DNA of 33,883 nucleotides from JBAWAP01 sp049589355 (GTDB lineage: Bacteria; Chloroflexota; Anaerolineae; VGOG01), in the NCBI GenBank assembly GCA_049589355.1, contig JBAWAP010000066.1:1-33883 (forward strand). The letters are read 5' to 3'. The position numbers and the translations under genes were made by a program. Of the stretch, positions 1 through 6,279 are shown piece by piece (the stretch's first letter is position 1; each line of letters opens with the position of its first letter). The notes under the pieces are model-generated. The model saw only the letters and a list, made by a program, of their open reading frames with translations. It had not been told where the DNA came from and ran no database searches.

Positions 1-205
1 GGCACAAACTATAGCTTTCAAGCTGTAGTGTAGCAATAGAAATCACCCTGCGGTTACCCGAATGGATTCTCAGAATCCGTCATCCCTGTACAGCCTGAAA
101 GAGTTAGTGCCATTGGGCTCCCGTGCCAGCGAATCGGCGGCGTGGGGGCCGCCTCTGCTAATAATTTTCCATCTACTGAGTCTACCAATGTACCGAGTCC
201 ATGAG
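1..205. other. Non-coding start of window
   Basis: No conserved protein or RNA is recognised here. The amidohydrolase frame stays open back to an ATG at 62, but the translated extension does not resemble the family. Two small palindromes are visible: GGATTCTCAGAATCC at 64-78, and GGCGGC (136-141) facing GCCGCC (148-153). Neither has a T-tract, so I do not call a terminator. Confidence 0.4.
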
Positions 206-1039
206 ATGGCTCCAGTCATTGACTTTCACTTCCACCCCGGTCTCTACCACGACCTACACCCCTGGGTCATCGAGTGGATGAAGACCCAGATCGAAGACCC
301 GGAGGCGTTCGTCAACAGCGTGCTGACGCCGGAAGGGATCGCACGCTACCTGCGCGAAAATGGGGTGGACTACGCTGTGGCGCTGGCCGAACTCAGCCCC
401 ATCACCACCGGGATGTTGAGCAACGAGGCGGTGGCCGAGCTCTGTCGGGACGTAGACTGTCTGATCCCCTTCTGCAACATCAACCCCTTCCTGGTAGCCG
501 ACCTGGCCGGCGAGCTGGAGCGGTACGTCACCGAGATGGGCTTTCGGGGGTTGAAGCTCTACCCGACCTATCAGCACTTCTACGCCAACGATAGCCGACT
601 CTATCCGCTGTACGCCAAGGCCCAGGAGCTGAAGATACCGGTGATGATTCACACCGGCTCGTCCATCTTTCGGGGGGCGCGGCTCAAGTACGGCGACCCA
701 CTCTACATGGATGACGTGGCCGTGGACTTCCCTGATCTGACGCTGCTGATGGTCCACAGCGGGCGGGGGTTCTGGTACGACCGGGCCTTCTTCCTGGCCA
801 AGCTACACGCCAACGTTTACATGGAGATCTCCGGCCTGCCGCCGCAGAAGCTGCTGGACTACTTCCCCGAGCTGGAGCGAGTGGCAGACAAGGTCGTCTT
901 CGGCTCCGACTGGCCGGGGATGCCACACATCAAGCGCAACATCGAGATCATTCACGGGCTGCCGCTGAGCGAAGAGGCGAAGGAGAAGATCCTGGGGGGC
1001 AACGCGGCGCGGATTTTGGGTCTGGGCAGTAGCCAGTAG
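206..1039 (+). CDS. Amidohydrolase (Amidohydrolase_2 / TIM-barrel metal hydrolase)
   Basis: This is a putative metal-dependent hydrolase or decarboxylase of the amidohydrolase-2 family (COG2159-like), cytoplasmic, substrate unknown. The translation opens with the metal-binding HxH motif (IDFHFHPG). It then has MIHTGSS and MVHSGRGFWYD, which would supply the later metal-binding histidines, and FGSDWPG, which carries the catalytic aspartate. It ends with the family signature NAARILGL. At about 277 residues from this start it has the usual family length. I chose ATG 206 because conservation begins there; ATG 188 adds six residues, ATG 62 is also open, and none has a clear ribosome-binding site. 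The last ~50 codons recur twice downstream as isolated stubs, so this is the only intact copy. A trailing CAGTAGCCAGTAG-type simple repeat follows its stop. Confidence 0.85.
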   Translation: MAPVIDFHFHPGLYHDLHPWVIEWMKTQIEDPEAFVNSVLTPEGIARYLRENGVDYAVALAELSPITTGMLSNEAVAELCRDVDCLIPFCNINPFLVADLAGELERYVTEMGFRGLKLYPTYQHFYANDSRLYPLYAKAQELKIPVMIHTGSSIFRGARLKYGDPLYMDDVAVDFPDLTLLMVHSGRGFWYDRAFFLAKLHANVYMEISGLPPQKLLDYFPELERVADKVVFGSDWPGMPHIKRNIEIIHGLPLSEEAKEKILGGNAARILGLGSSQ

Positions 1040-1065
1040 TAAGTAGTCAAATAGACGGTGGTTTA

Positions 1066-1344
1066 ATGGACGTGTTGCGACGTATGCGACAGGCCATCCG
1101 TGAGCAAAGATACCGCATTAGCTCACACGCCAATGACGAAATGGCCGATGATTTTCTGGTGGCGGCTGACATTGAGAAGATCATCCTCACAGGTCAAATC
1201 ACGCGCAGGTTCACCCACGACCCGCGTGGCACCCGGTATGAAGTGCTCGGCGATACTGTTGACTATCGCCGTGCGTATGTCGTGTGTCGCTTTCTGTTGT
1301 CAGGCGTATTGCTGATCATCACAGCCTATGTCGAGGAAGAGTAG
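1066..1344 (+). CDS. DUF4258 domain protein (toxin-like)
   Basis: This is a 92-residue cytoplasmic protein matching the DUF4258 pattern. It has an N-terminal ISSHANDEMADD segment, a central I-x2-I-x3-G-x-I-x-R motif, a HDPRGTRYEV strand and a hydrophobic C-terminal strand (LLIITAYVEE). DUF4258 proteins are commonly encoded directly before a YgiT/MqsA-type zinc-finger protein, and such pairs are regarded as toxin-antitoxin candidates. That arrangement is present here, with the partner starting 16 bases after the stop. Toxicity itself is inferred from the family and the pairing. The pair lies between the intact amidohydrolase and a stub of the same gene, so it looks like inserted cargo. Confidence 0.75.
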   Translation: MDVLRRMRQAIREQRYRISSHANDEMADDFLVAADIEKIILTGQITRRFTHDPRGTRYEVLGDTVDYRRAYVVCRFLLSGVLLIITAYVEEE

Positions 1345-1360
1345 TGGAAAGGTGGACACG

Positions 1361-1606
1361 ATGAAAAGTGATCAATGCGAGTTCTGCGAGGGAGAAATGG
1401 AGCAACGGCGCGTTTTGGCCCGGTTTCGCTTTAAGGGGCAGACGATTTATGTCGAAAATGTGCCTGCTTGGGTGTGCAACAGATGCGGCGAGCAGTATTT
1501 TGATGCACCGGTCTATAAGCGTCTCGAGGAGATTGCCCAGCAACACGAACGGATTCAAAGGGTTATCTCTTTTCCCCTCGCGGAATTTGATATGGCTATC
1601 GCTTGA
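1361..1606 (+). CDS. YgiT-type zinc-finger protein (antitoxin-like)
   Basis: This 81-residue protein has two CxxC knuckles, CEFC near the start and CNRC about 33 residues later. They flank the typical strand GQTIYVENVPAWVC, followed by the helical tail YKRLEEIAQQHERI. This is the N-terminal zinc-binding domain found in MqsA/YgiT antitoxins, here without an HTH domain. ATG 1361 is preferred because AAAGGTGG lies 9-16 bases upstream; an in-frame ATG at 1328 would overlap the DUF4258 gene by 17 bases. It probably neutralises or binds the upstream DUF4258 protein, by analogy with known pairs. Confidence 0.75.
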   Translation: MKSDQCEFCEGEMEQRRVLARFRFKGQTIYVENVPAWVCNRCGEQYFDAPVYKRLEEIAQQHERIQRVISFPLAEFDMAIA

Positions 1607-1725
1607 TGATGGTAAAATCGGTTTGACTTCGGCCAACACGCCGTGGCCGGGCTTCGTCCCAAACAAATTGCCGCCTTCTTCACCAATGAAGATGAAAGCG
1701 GGCGAGGGGTGGTTTGTCATCGGAG

Positions 1726-1892
1726 TGACCTGGGCGGCGGACAAGGTCATCTTTGGCTCTGACTGGCCGGGAATGCCATACATCAAACGCAACATCGAGA
1801 TCATCCGCGACCTGCCGCTCAATCAGGAGACCAAGGAAAAGATCCTGGGGGGTAACGCAGCGCGGATTCTTGGGCTGGACAGTAGGCGGTAG
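1726..1892 (+). pseudogene. Amidohydrolase 3'-end stub, copy 2
   Basis: This is an isolated C-terminal fragment of the amidohydrolase at 206-1039. From ADKVIFGSDWPGMPYIKRN through NAARILGL it aligns without gaps to the last ~50 codons of the intact gene, with scattered, mostly conservative substitutions. Nothing upstream of 1726 resembles the rest of that protein, and the stretch 1607-1725 is unrecognised. The fragment lacks the HxH metal site and cannot be functional. The divergence argues against a simple assembly duplicate. It runs into the attC-like repeat at 1912-1972. Confidence 0.85.
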
Positions 1893-1911
1893 CCAGTGCG
1901 GAAGAATGTCC

Positions 1912-1972
1912 GTCTAACACCCCAAACGAGGTGATTATGTGGACGGTTGTCCACATATAGGAGTTAGCCGCC
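1912..1972 (+). repeat. attC-like repeat T, copy 1
   Basis: The 58-base unit opens with GTCTAAC (1912-1918), which fits the integron RYYYAAC box. It closes with GTTAGCC (1963-1969), one base away from GTTRRRY. The two ends are complementary at 6 of 7 positions. Inside is a perfect 8-bp hairpin, ATGTGGAC / GTCCACAT (1937-1944 / 1949-1956) with loop GGTT. A diverged copy lies at 9228-9287, also directly after an amidohydrolase stub. Other explanations are a transcription terminator or an unrelated palindromic repeat. Confidence 0.5.
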
Positions 1973-2017
1973 TGTTGATTGGCGTCCGCACACAGTTATA
2001 CAAGAAGGTATTTCCAG

Positions 2018-2614
2018 ATGACTAAGAGAGGCATCTTTGGTATTGTCCTGCTGATCATATCGTTGAGCACTTTGACAGTCTTTCTCATAAGCAATTTTAT
2101 ACAGCCGATTCTCCCTTCATCTGTGAACTCCGCGCTTGTCCTATTCGTTGTGTCGCTTGTCGGTGTCCTAGGAGCACTGGCTGCTCTCAACGATATTGTG
2201 GAGCTTTTCCAGAAGATTCTGGGCAGTCAACGTGACGTGCAGCAGTCAAATGCAGGAATTAGTGAGCATTCAGTTACTATCTACTCTCATCGGAATCCAC
2301 CATACAATGCAGCGAAGATGCTATATACAGGCCCAGAGATGGCAAAAGACCTCGTTGTGAAAATAGTCTACCAAGACAGCGCTGGCGATCCACAGACGAA
2401 GGTGGTTACAGACTTCTTCCCAAAAGAGGACCCCCGAATGTGGAAGCATCACTACAAGTATGACTTTCTCGAACCTAACCAAGTCGTTTATTTCCATCTG
2501 CTGAAAAAGAAGACGACTTTGGATGGAAAGGCAACGGTCATAGCTACCTTCACTGGCGCAACATCAGGCAAGTCTGTGAAAGTCGAGCGCGAGTTTGAGC
2601 TGGAGGAGTTTTGA
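2018..2614 (+). CDS. Two-TM membrane protein of unknown function
   Basis: I do not recognise the family. The product is about 198 residues. It starts with a positively charged MTKRG followed by two hydrophobic segments (about residues 5-27 and 34-56). A soluble C-terminal domain of about 130 residues follows, probably rich in beta strands, ending in an acidic ELEEF. ATG 2018 is chosen because AGAAGG sits at 2003-2008 with 9-base spacing; an alternative TTG lies at 1979. Base composition is visibly more AT-rich than the flanking metabolic genes, which suggests transfer. It lies precisely between GTTAGCCGCC (1963-1972) and its exact inverse GGCGGCTAAC (2658-2667), like a gene in a cassette. Confidence 0.65.
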   Translation: MTKRGIFGIVLLIISLSTLTVFLISNFIQPILPSSVNSALVLFVVSLVGVLGALAALNDIVELFQKILGSQRDVQQSNAGISEHSVTIYSHRNPPYNAAKMLYTGPEMAKDLVVKIVYQDSAGDPQTKVVTDFFPKEDPRMWKHHYKYDFLEPNQVVYFHLLKKKTTLDGKATVIATFTGATSGKSVKVEREFELEEF

Positions 2615-2657
2615 CGGTAACCAGCGTTGGCTCCCAGCAAATCACTCCAGTTTGGCG

Positions 2658-2744
2658 GGCGGCTAACAAGCAGTTGGTGTGTCCTGAAAGCTGGTGTCTG
2701 CTAGTTGGTGAGCATCCAATTGTGATAACTGCCAGGAAGCTGCG
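2658..2744 (+). repeat. Structured repeat A (interrupted leader copy)
   Basis: This segment aligns with 12514-12598, just upstream of the HAD-ECH gene, at roughly 70% identity by eye. It starts with GGCGGCTAAC, the exact inverse of the start of the preceding cassette. It contains a hairpin AGTTGG / CCAATT (2703-2708 / 2716-2721) with a 7-base loop. The equivalent hairpin in the other copy has changed bases on both sides but can still pair. Similarity fades after about 2744. The sequence that follows it in the intact copy reappears only at about 5867, so the helicase module appears inserted into this repeat. Confidence 0.6.
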
Positions 2745-2800
2745 TACCAGGTATCCAGCGCATCAAAAGTTTCGTATAAGCATTAGGCGGCGGTCAGAAT

Positions 2801-2824
2801 TGACGCCGTGAATTTATGGCGTCA
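2801..2824 (+). promoter_or_regulatory. Palindrome before the acidic-protein gene
   Basis: A perfect 7-bp inverted repeat, TGACGCC (2801-2807) and GGCGTCA (2818-2824), is separated by 10 bases and ends 23 bases before the ATG at 2848. Position and size suit an operator or an RNA hairpin in the 5' leader of the acidic-protein/helicase pair. No T-tract follows. The function is inferred from position only. Confidence 0.35.
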
Positions 2825-2847
2825 GTACAAGCTGCTAGGGGTGTAAC

Positions 2848-2961
2848 ATGAATGACGGCATATTCGACGATGACATATTCGATGACGACATGCCCATCCC
2901 TCTCATGGAAGATGATGAGGAAGAGATTATGATGGAGGAATTTAACATTTTGTGGCATTAA
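2848..2961 (+). CDS. 37-residue highly acidic protein, coupled to helicase
   Basis: This small ORF begins at ATG 2848 after an AGGGGTG ribosome-binding site. It ends with TAA at 2959-2961, overlapping the helicase start codon (GTG 2952) by 10 bases, which suggests translational coupling. The product has 15 Asp/Glu and no Lys or Arg, and contains a repeated IFDDD motif (residues 5-9 and 10-14). I recognise no family. Its charge and its link to a helicase/nuclease-like protein allow a DNA-mimic or regulatory-partner role, but that is speculation. It could also be a leader peptide whose translation only sets helicase expression. Confidence 0.6.
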   Translation: MNDGIFDDDIFDDDMPIPLMEDDEEEIMMEEFNILWH

Positions 2962-5771
2962 GCAGCAAGGAGCGCGGGGTGGCAGACAATATTGAGAAAC
3001 TGCTAGAATATGGCCGGATGGACTTGGAAGCGGGCTATCCCAAGTATGCTCATGAATATTTCGAGCAAGTGCTGGTCTTGGATGCCACCAACAAGAAGGC
3101 TAGAGAAGCTCTTGCTGAGATTGATAACATGTTGGCCCACAAAATAGTGGCCGCGTCAGTTAGGCCGTCGCCTGAGGTTTCACGGGGACGGAGAATATCT
3201 ATTTGGGTAAATGTGCATTCTCGACAGTTGGCATTTGCAGGATTGATTCTGCTATTACTATTACTAGTGTGGGCACCGCCGTGGATTCTGCTAGGGTTAA
3301 CAGGTTTGCTGACAGCTATCTCTCTATGTGGATTGGCACTCTTGCTTTCCAAAGAGAGAGAAAGGCCCAACTATCTAGCCAAGATCATGACTGAGGTAAA
3401 TGAAGCATTGAGACATTGCGAGTTTGAACGTGCAGACCAATTGCAGCAGGAACTCAAAATGCGCTACCCGGATGCAACTATTCCAGGCTTTGAAGCCAGG
3501 GTTCGCAAAACACGTGAATTGCTTGACTCGTTGAAAGGAAAACTGAAGCATTTTTACTTCACTGCTGCGGATGAACTTGCCAAGGAAACCCACTACATCG
3601 CCAGAGAAAAGTATGAGGATCTCAAGAAACACTACATTGAGCAATACGTTAATGAGCACCTTCCATCATTTCCCATAAATGATGAGCAAGCTGAGGCTCT
3701 TGCAAACACAAATTATAACCTGCTTGTCGGAGCTCGCGCCGGGTCAGGCAAAACTCGACTAATTGCCTATAAAACTGCACTTTTGCTACAAGAGGGAGTG
3801 CCAAATCCAGACGAGCTCATGATCCTGGCATTCAATGTCAATGCAGCCACAGAGATCCGCAACCGCATTCGGCGGGAATTTGGCTTCGAACGATTTGAGA
3901 ATGCGCGTACCTTTCACAGCCTTGCTCATCGCCTTGTCAATCCTGAGGAGACGTTACTATTTGACGAAAAGGGCGATAGCATATTTACTGAGAAGCTCTC
4001 GTTATTTGTACAAGGTGTACTCACGAGCATTATTGACCCTGCTTTCCGCGAACAGATGTACACTGTGTTTCGCCAGGAATTAGCAGAGATTGAAGAACCG
4101 GGACAAGTGCTGTCTGACGAGGATTACTACACTTACCGCAGAAGTATGCGTCAAACTACCCTCCGAGGCGAGCTCGTAAAATCTAAGCCAGAAAAGTGGG
4201 TTGCTGACTTCCTATTTGAACACGACATTCTTTCGTACACTTACGAAGAATTATGTTTCTGGGGAGGGGGGCACTATCATCCTGATTTCAGCATTTTCTA
4301 TCGCCAAAAAAAATACATCATTGAGCACTGGGCTATTGACGAAAATCACAGAGAAGAATTGCCAAGCTGGTGGCGAAAGAGTTGGGAAGAGTATCGCCAA
4401 GAAATGCAAAGAAAGCGACGCTATTGGCGTGAAAAGAATGTTGTGCTGATCGAGACATCCAGAGCGGATATGCAGCTAGGCCGGGAGCACTTTGAAGCAA
4501 TTCTAAAGCAAAAACTTGAAAACGCTGGCATTATCTGCAGTAAACTTCCCCAAGAGGAATTGTATGAAAAAGTAGAACATGATCATCTTAGCAGATTTGC
4601 CAAGATGGTCACTCAATTTATCCAAAACGCCAAGAAGAAGGGGCTTTCTCCTACTCAGATGCAGAGGGAAATCGACGCTTACCAACCACGTGATGAGCGA
4701 GAATCTGTCTTTCTCCAATTGGCAACACGTGTTTACAAGGAATATGAGCAGGAAAAGGAAAAACAAAGTCGTATTGACTTTGATGACCTGCTAACGCAGG
4801 CTACTCAGCGCGTCCATGAAACCGAAGGAAGATGCGACATCAGAGTTGATCATCAGCGTCATATCCGCATGAACGATCTCCATTGGATCATGATTGACGA
4901 ATATCAAGATTTCTCTCCCTTGTTTTATCAACTCATCCAATCTATCCGTGAATACAATCCCAATGTTCGCCTGCTCTGCGTTGGAGATGACTGGCAGGCG
5001 ATCAATGCTTTTGCAGGCTCGGAACTAACCTTCTTTGAAGAATTTGAAGAGAAGATTGGTAATGCCGAAACCACCCATCTACTGACAAACCATCGTAGCC
5101 AAGCAAAGATCATCGAGAATTCGAATGCTTTAATGGATGGAGGCCCTAAAGCTGTCTCTTTGCCAGACAAACGAGGTGGCTTAGTGCAAATCGAGTTCAT
5201 TGATGACACTTGGCTTGAACTTAGCAAAGAAGAAGCATATCGGGCAGATAAACGCTTCCATTTCCTCAAAAGGGGGGAAAGTGTCAACGTTATACCAGCA
5301 AAGTATGCCAAGCGTTGTTATCAGATTATTACTGATCCAGAAAACGTTGGAAAAACGGTTGCCATACTGAGTCGCACCAATGAATTCTATTCTGTCTCAT
5401 TGGAGGATTTCCGGGGAAAACTCATCGAGTGCCTGAATGAGGAAGATAAGGAAGCAATCGGGAAACCAAAGGACAAGATTCAAGTCGAAACAGTACACCG
5501 CTTCAAAGGGCTGGAAGCAGAAATAGTCATTTTGGTGCGCGCCTGTGAAGATGCTCACCCTCTTATTCATCCAGACAACGTCCTGTTCGCCATCTTTGGG
5601 CGCAATGAAGCCGATATCATTGACGAGGAAAGGCGGCTTTTCTACGTTGCGTTGACCAGAGCTAAGGAAAAGTTATACATCTTGACAGAGCGAGACCGTG
5701 AGTCTCCTTTTTTGCGTAGATTGCCTGAATATCCTGAACATTATGAACACTATGGCGATTTACCGTTTTGA
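2952..5771 (+). CDS. Membrane-anchored UvrD/Rep-type SF1 helicase with nuclease-like insert
   Basis: This 939-residue protein is an ATP-dependent 3'-5' helicase by family. Residues 12-60 look like a TPR-type helical pair. Residues ~93-132 form two hydrophobic segments, so the enzyme is probably membrane-tethered. Motor motifs are complete: Walker A GARAGSGKT (~260-268), Walker B IDEYQDF (~648-654), GDDWQAI (~678-684), LTNHRS (~711-716), VHRFKGLE and RLFYVALTRAK near the C terminus. Between the two halves of domain 1, residues ~410-505 hold KWVADFL...HPDF...YIIEHW...VLIETS, an arrangement like PD-(D/E)xK or Vsr-type endonuclease inserts in UvrD-like proteins. Start GTG 2952 follows GGAGGA (2934-2939). 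Composition is lower in GC than the surroundings. DNA repair or phage defence are both possible; no other known defence gene accompanies it. Confidence 0.85.
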   Translation: MALSSKERGVADNIEKLLEYGRMDLEAGYPKYAHEYFEQVLVLDATNKKAREALAEIDNMLAHKIVAASVRPSPEVSRGRRISIWVNVHSRQLAFAGLILLLLLLVWAPPWILLGLTGLLTAISLCGLALLLSKERERPNYLAKIMTEVNEALRHCEFERADQLQQELKMRYPDATIPGFEARVRKTRELLDSLKGKLKHFYFTAADELAKETHYIAREKYEDLKKHYIEQYVNEHLPSFPINDEQAEALANTNYNLLVGARAGSGKTRLIAYKTALLLQEGVPNPDELMILAFNVNAATEIRNRIRREFGFERFENARTFHSLAHRLVNPEETLLFDEKGDSIFTEKLSLFVQGVLTSIIDPAFREQMYTVFRQELAEIEEPGQVLSDEDYYTYRRSMRQTTLRGELVKSKPEKWVADFLFEHDILSYTYEELCFWGGGHYHPDFSIFYRQKKYIIEHWAIDENHREELPSWWRKSWEEYRQEMQRKRRYWREKNVVLIETSRADMQLGREHFEAILKQKLENAGIICSKLPQEELYEKVEHDHLSRFAKMVTQFIQNAKKKGLSPTQMQREIDAYQPRDERESVFLQLATRVYKEYEQEKEKQSRIDFDDLLTQATQRVHETEGRCDIRVDHQRHIRMNDLHWIMIDEYQDFSPLFYQLIQSIREYNPNVRLLCVGDDWQAINAFAGSELTFFEEFEEKIGNAETTHLLTNHRSQAKIIENSNALMDGGPKAVSLPDKRGGLVQIEFIDDTWLELSKEEAYRADKRFHFLKRGESVNVIPAKYAKRCYQIITDPENVGKTVAILSRTNEFYSVSLEDFRGKLIECLNEEDKEAIGKPKDKIQVETVHRFKGLEAEIVILVRACEDAHPLIHPDNVLFAIFGRNEADIIDEERRLFYVALTRAKEKLYILTERDRESPFLRRLPEYPEHYEHYGDLPF

Positions 5772-5804
5772 TGTGACATCGCTGCGAAGATGGTGTAGAA
5801 TAGC

Positions 5805-5822
5805 TCTTCCATATCTGGAAGA
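5805..5822 (+). terminator. Hairpin downstream of helicase
   Basis: A 7-bp perfect stem, TCTTCCA / TGGAAGA (5805-5811 / 5816-5822) with loop TATC, begins 33 bases after the helicase stop codon. It has no U-tract, so it would be at best a weak intrinsic terminator or an mRNA 3'-end stabiliser. Confidence 0.3.
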
Positions 5823-5866
5823 ACAGAGGAGCAATGGTCAACTACAGCGAACTGTCACGGAATCCA

Positions 5867-5987
5867 CGACGATTTCTCGCCTTGAGTTTGGACAAATGAG
5901 AATTTGCGGCAATCAGCAGCCCGTAGCCACCCGGCGGGTGATGCGCGAGCCGTTATCTGAATATCTGAATCTCAAGGAGGAACGCTA
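5867..5987 (+). repeat. Copy of the HAD-ECH leader (downstream half)
   Basis: This stretch aligns with about 12621-12769, the region immediately before the intact HAD-ECH gene. Shared blocks include CGATTT...TCGCC, ...CCCGGCGG... and GCGCGARCCGT near the end, then a strong ribosome-binding site AAGGAGGA (5974-5981). With repeat A (2658-2744) it makes up the two halves of one leader, now separated by the ~3.1 kb acidic-protein/helicase module. Confidence 0.6.
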
Positions 5988-6155
5988 ATGGACATCAAAA
6001 AAGTCGGAGTGGTAGGCTGCGGACTGATGGGGGCGGGCATTGCCCAGATCGCGGCCCAGGCAGGCTATCCAACCATCGTGCGCGAGCTGAACGAGGAACT
6101 GCTGGAGTGGGGCTGGGCCGCATCGGTGCCTTCCTTGAGGCGCCCGGCACTTTGA
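5988..6155 (+). pseudogene. HAD-ECH 5'-end stub (truncated, frameshifted)
   Basis: From ATG 5988 the translation MDIKKVGVVGCGLMGAGIAQ and on to NEELLE nearly duplicates the N terminus of the gene at 12770, including the NAD-binding GCGLMG. After codon 40 the reading frame slips, although DNA similarity continues (GGGCTGGGCCG...) to about 6140. The ORF ends at 6153-6155 after 55 codons. Only the first part of the Rossmann fold remains. Similarity stops at the edge of the inverted repeat beginning at 6142, which marks the junction with the molybdopterin oxidoreductase module. Confidence 0.85.
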
Positions 6156-6233
6156 ATCAAGCTTTGGAAGACGGAAACCAATGTTTTCGACGTAGGTTTA
6201 TGGGATTGATGCCCTCATCTGCAAGTGCCGGGC
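6142..6233. repeat. Inverted repeat at module junction
   Basis: GCCCGGCACTT (6142-6152) is exactly reverse-complemented by AAGTGCCGGGC (6223-6233), giving an 11-bp perfect arm with a 70-base spacer. It abuts the break point of the HAD-ECH stub and ends 46 bases before the molybdopterin oxidoreductase start. It could be a small REP/MITE-type element or a recombination scar. Confidence 0.55.
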
Positions 6234-6279
6234 ACCTTAGACGGCGGCAGGACAAGGACCTCATAGGGAGACAAGAGAA

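Noticed and set aside
1066..1606. Classical MqsRA toxin-antitoxin system
   Set aside because: The upstream protein is DUF4258-like, not MqsR, and the zinc-finger protein lacks the MqsA DNA-binding domain. Only a toxin-antitoxin-like pair is claimed.
2611..2811. 66-codon frame after the two-TM gene
   Set aside because: It consists mainly of the structured repeat also found upstream of HAD-ECH, where the equivalent sequence is in different frames; it is therefore not a protein gene.
5698..5988. Plus-strand open frame between helicase and HAD-ECH stub
   Set aside because: It overlaps the helicase C terminus and the duplicated non-coding leader, and the translation has no conserved features.
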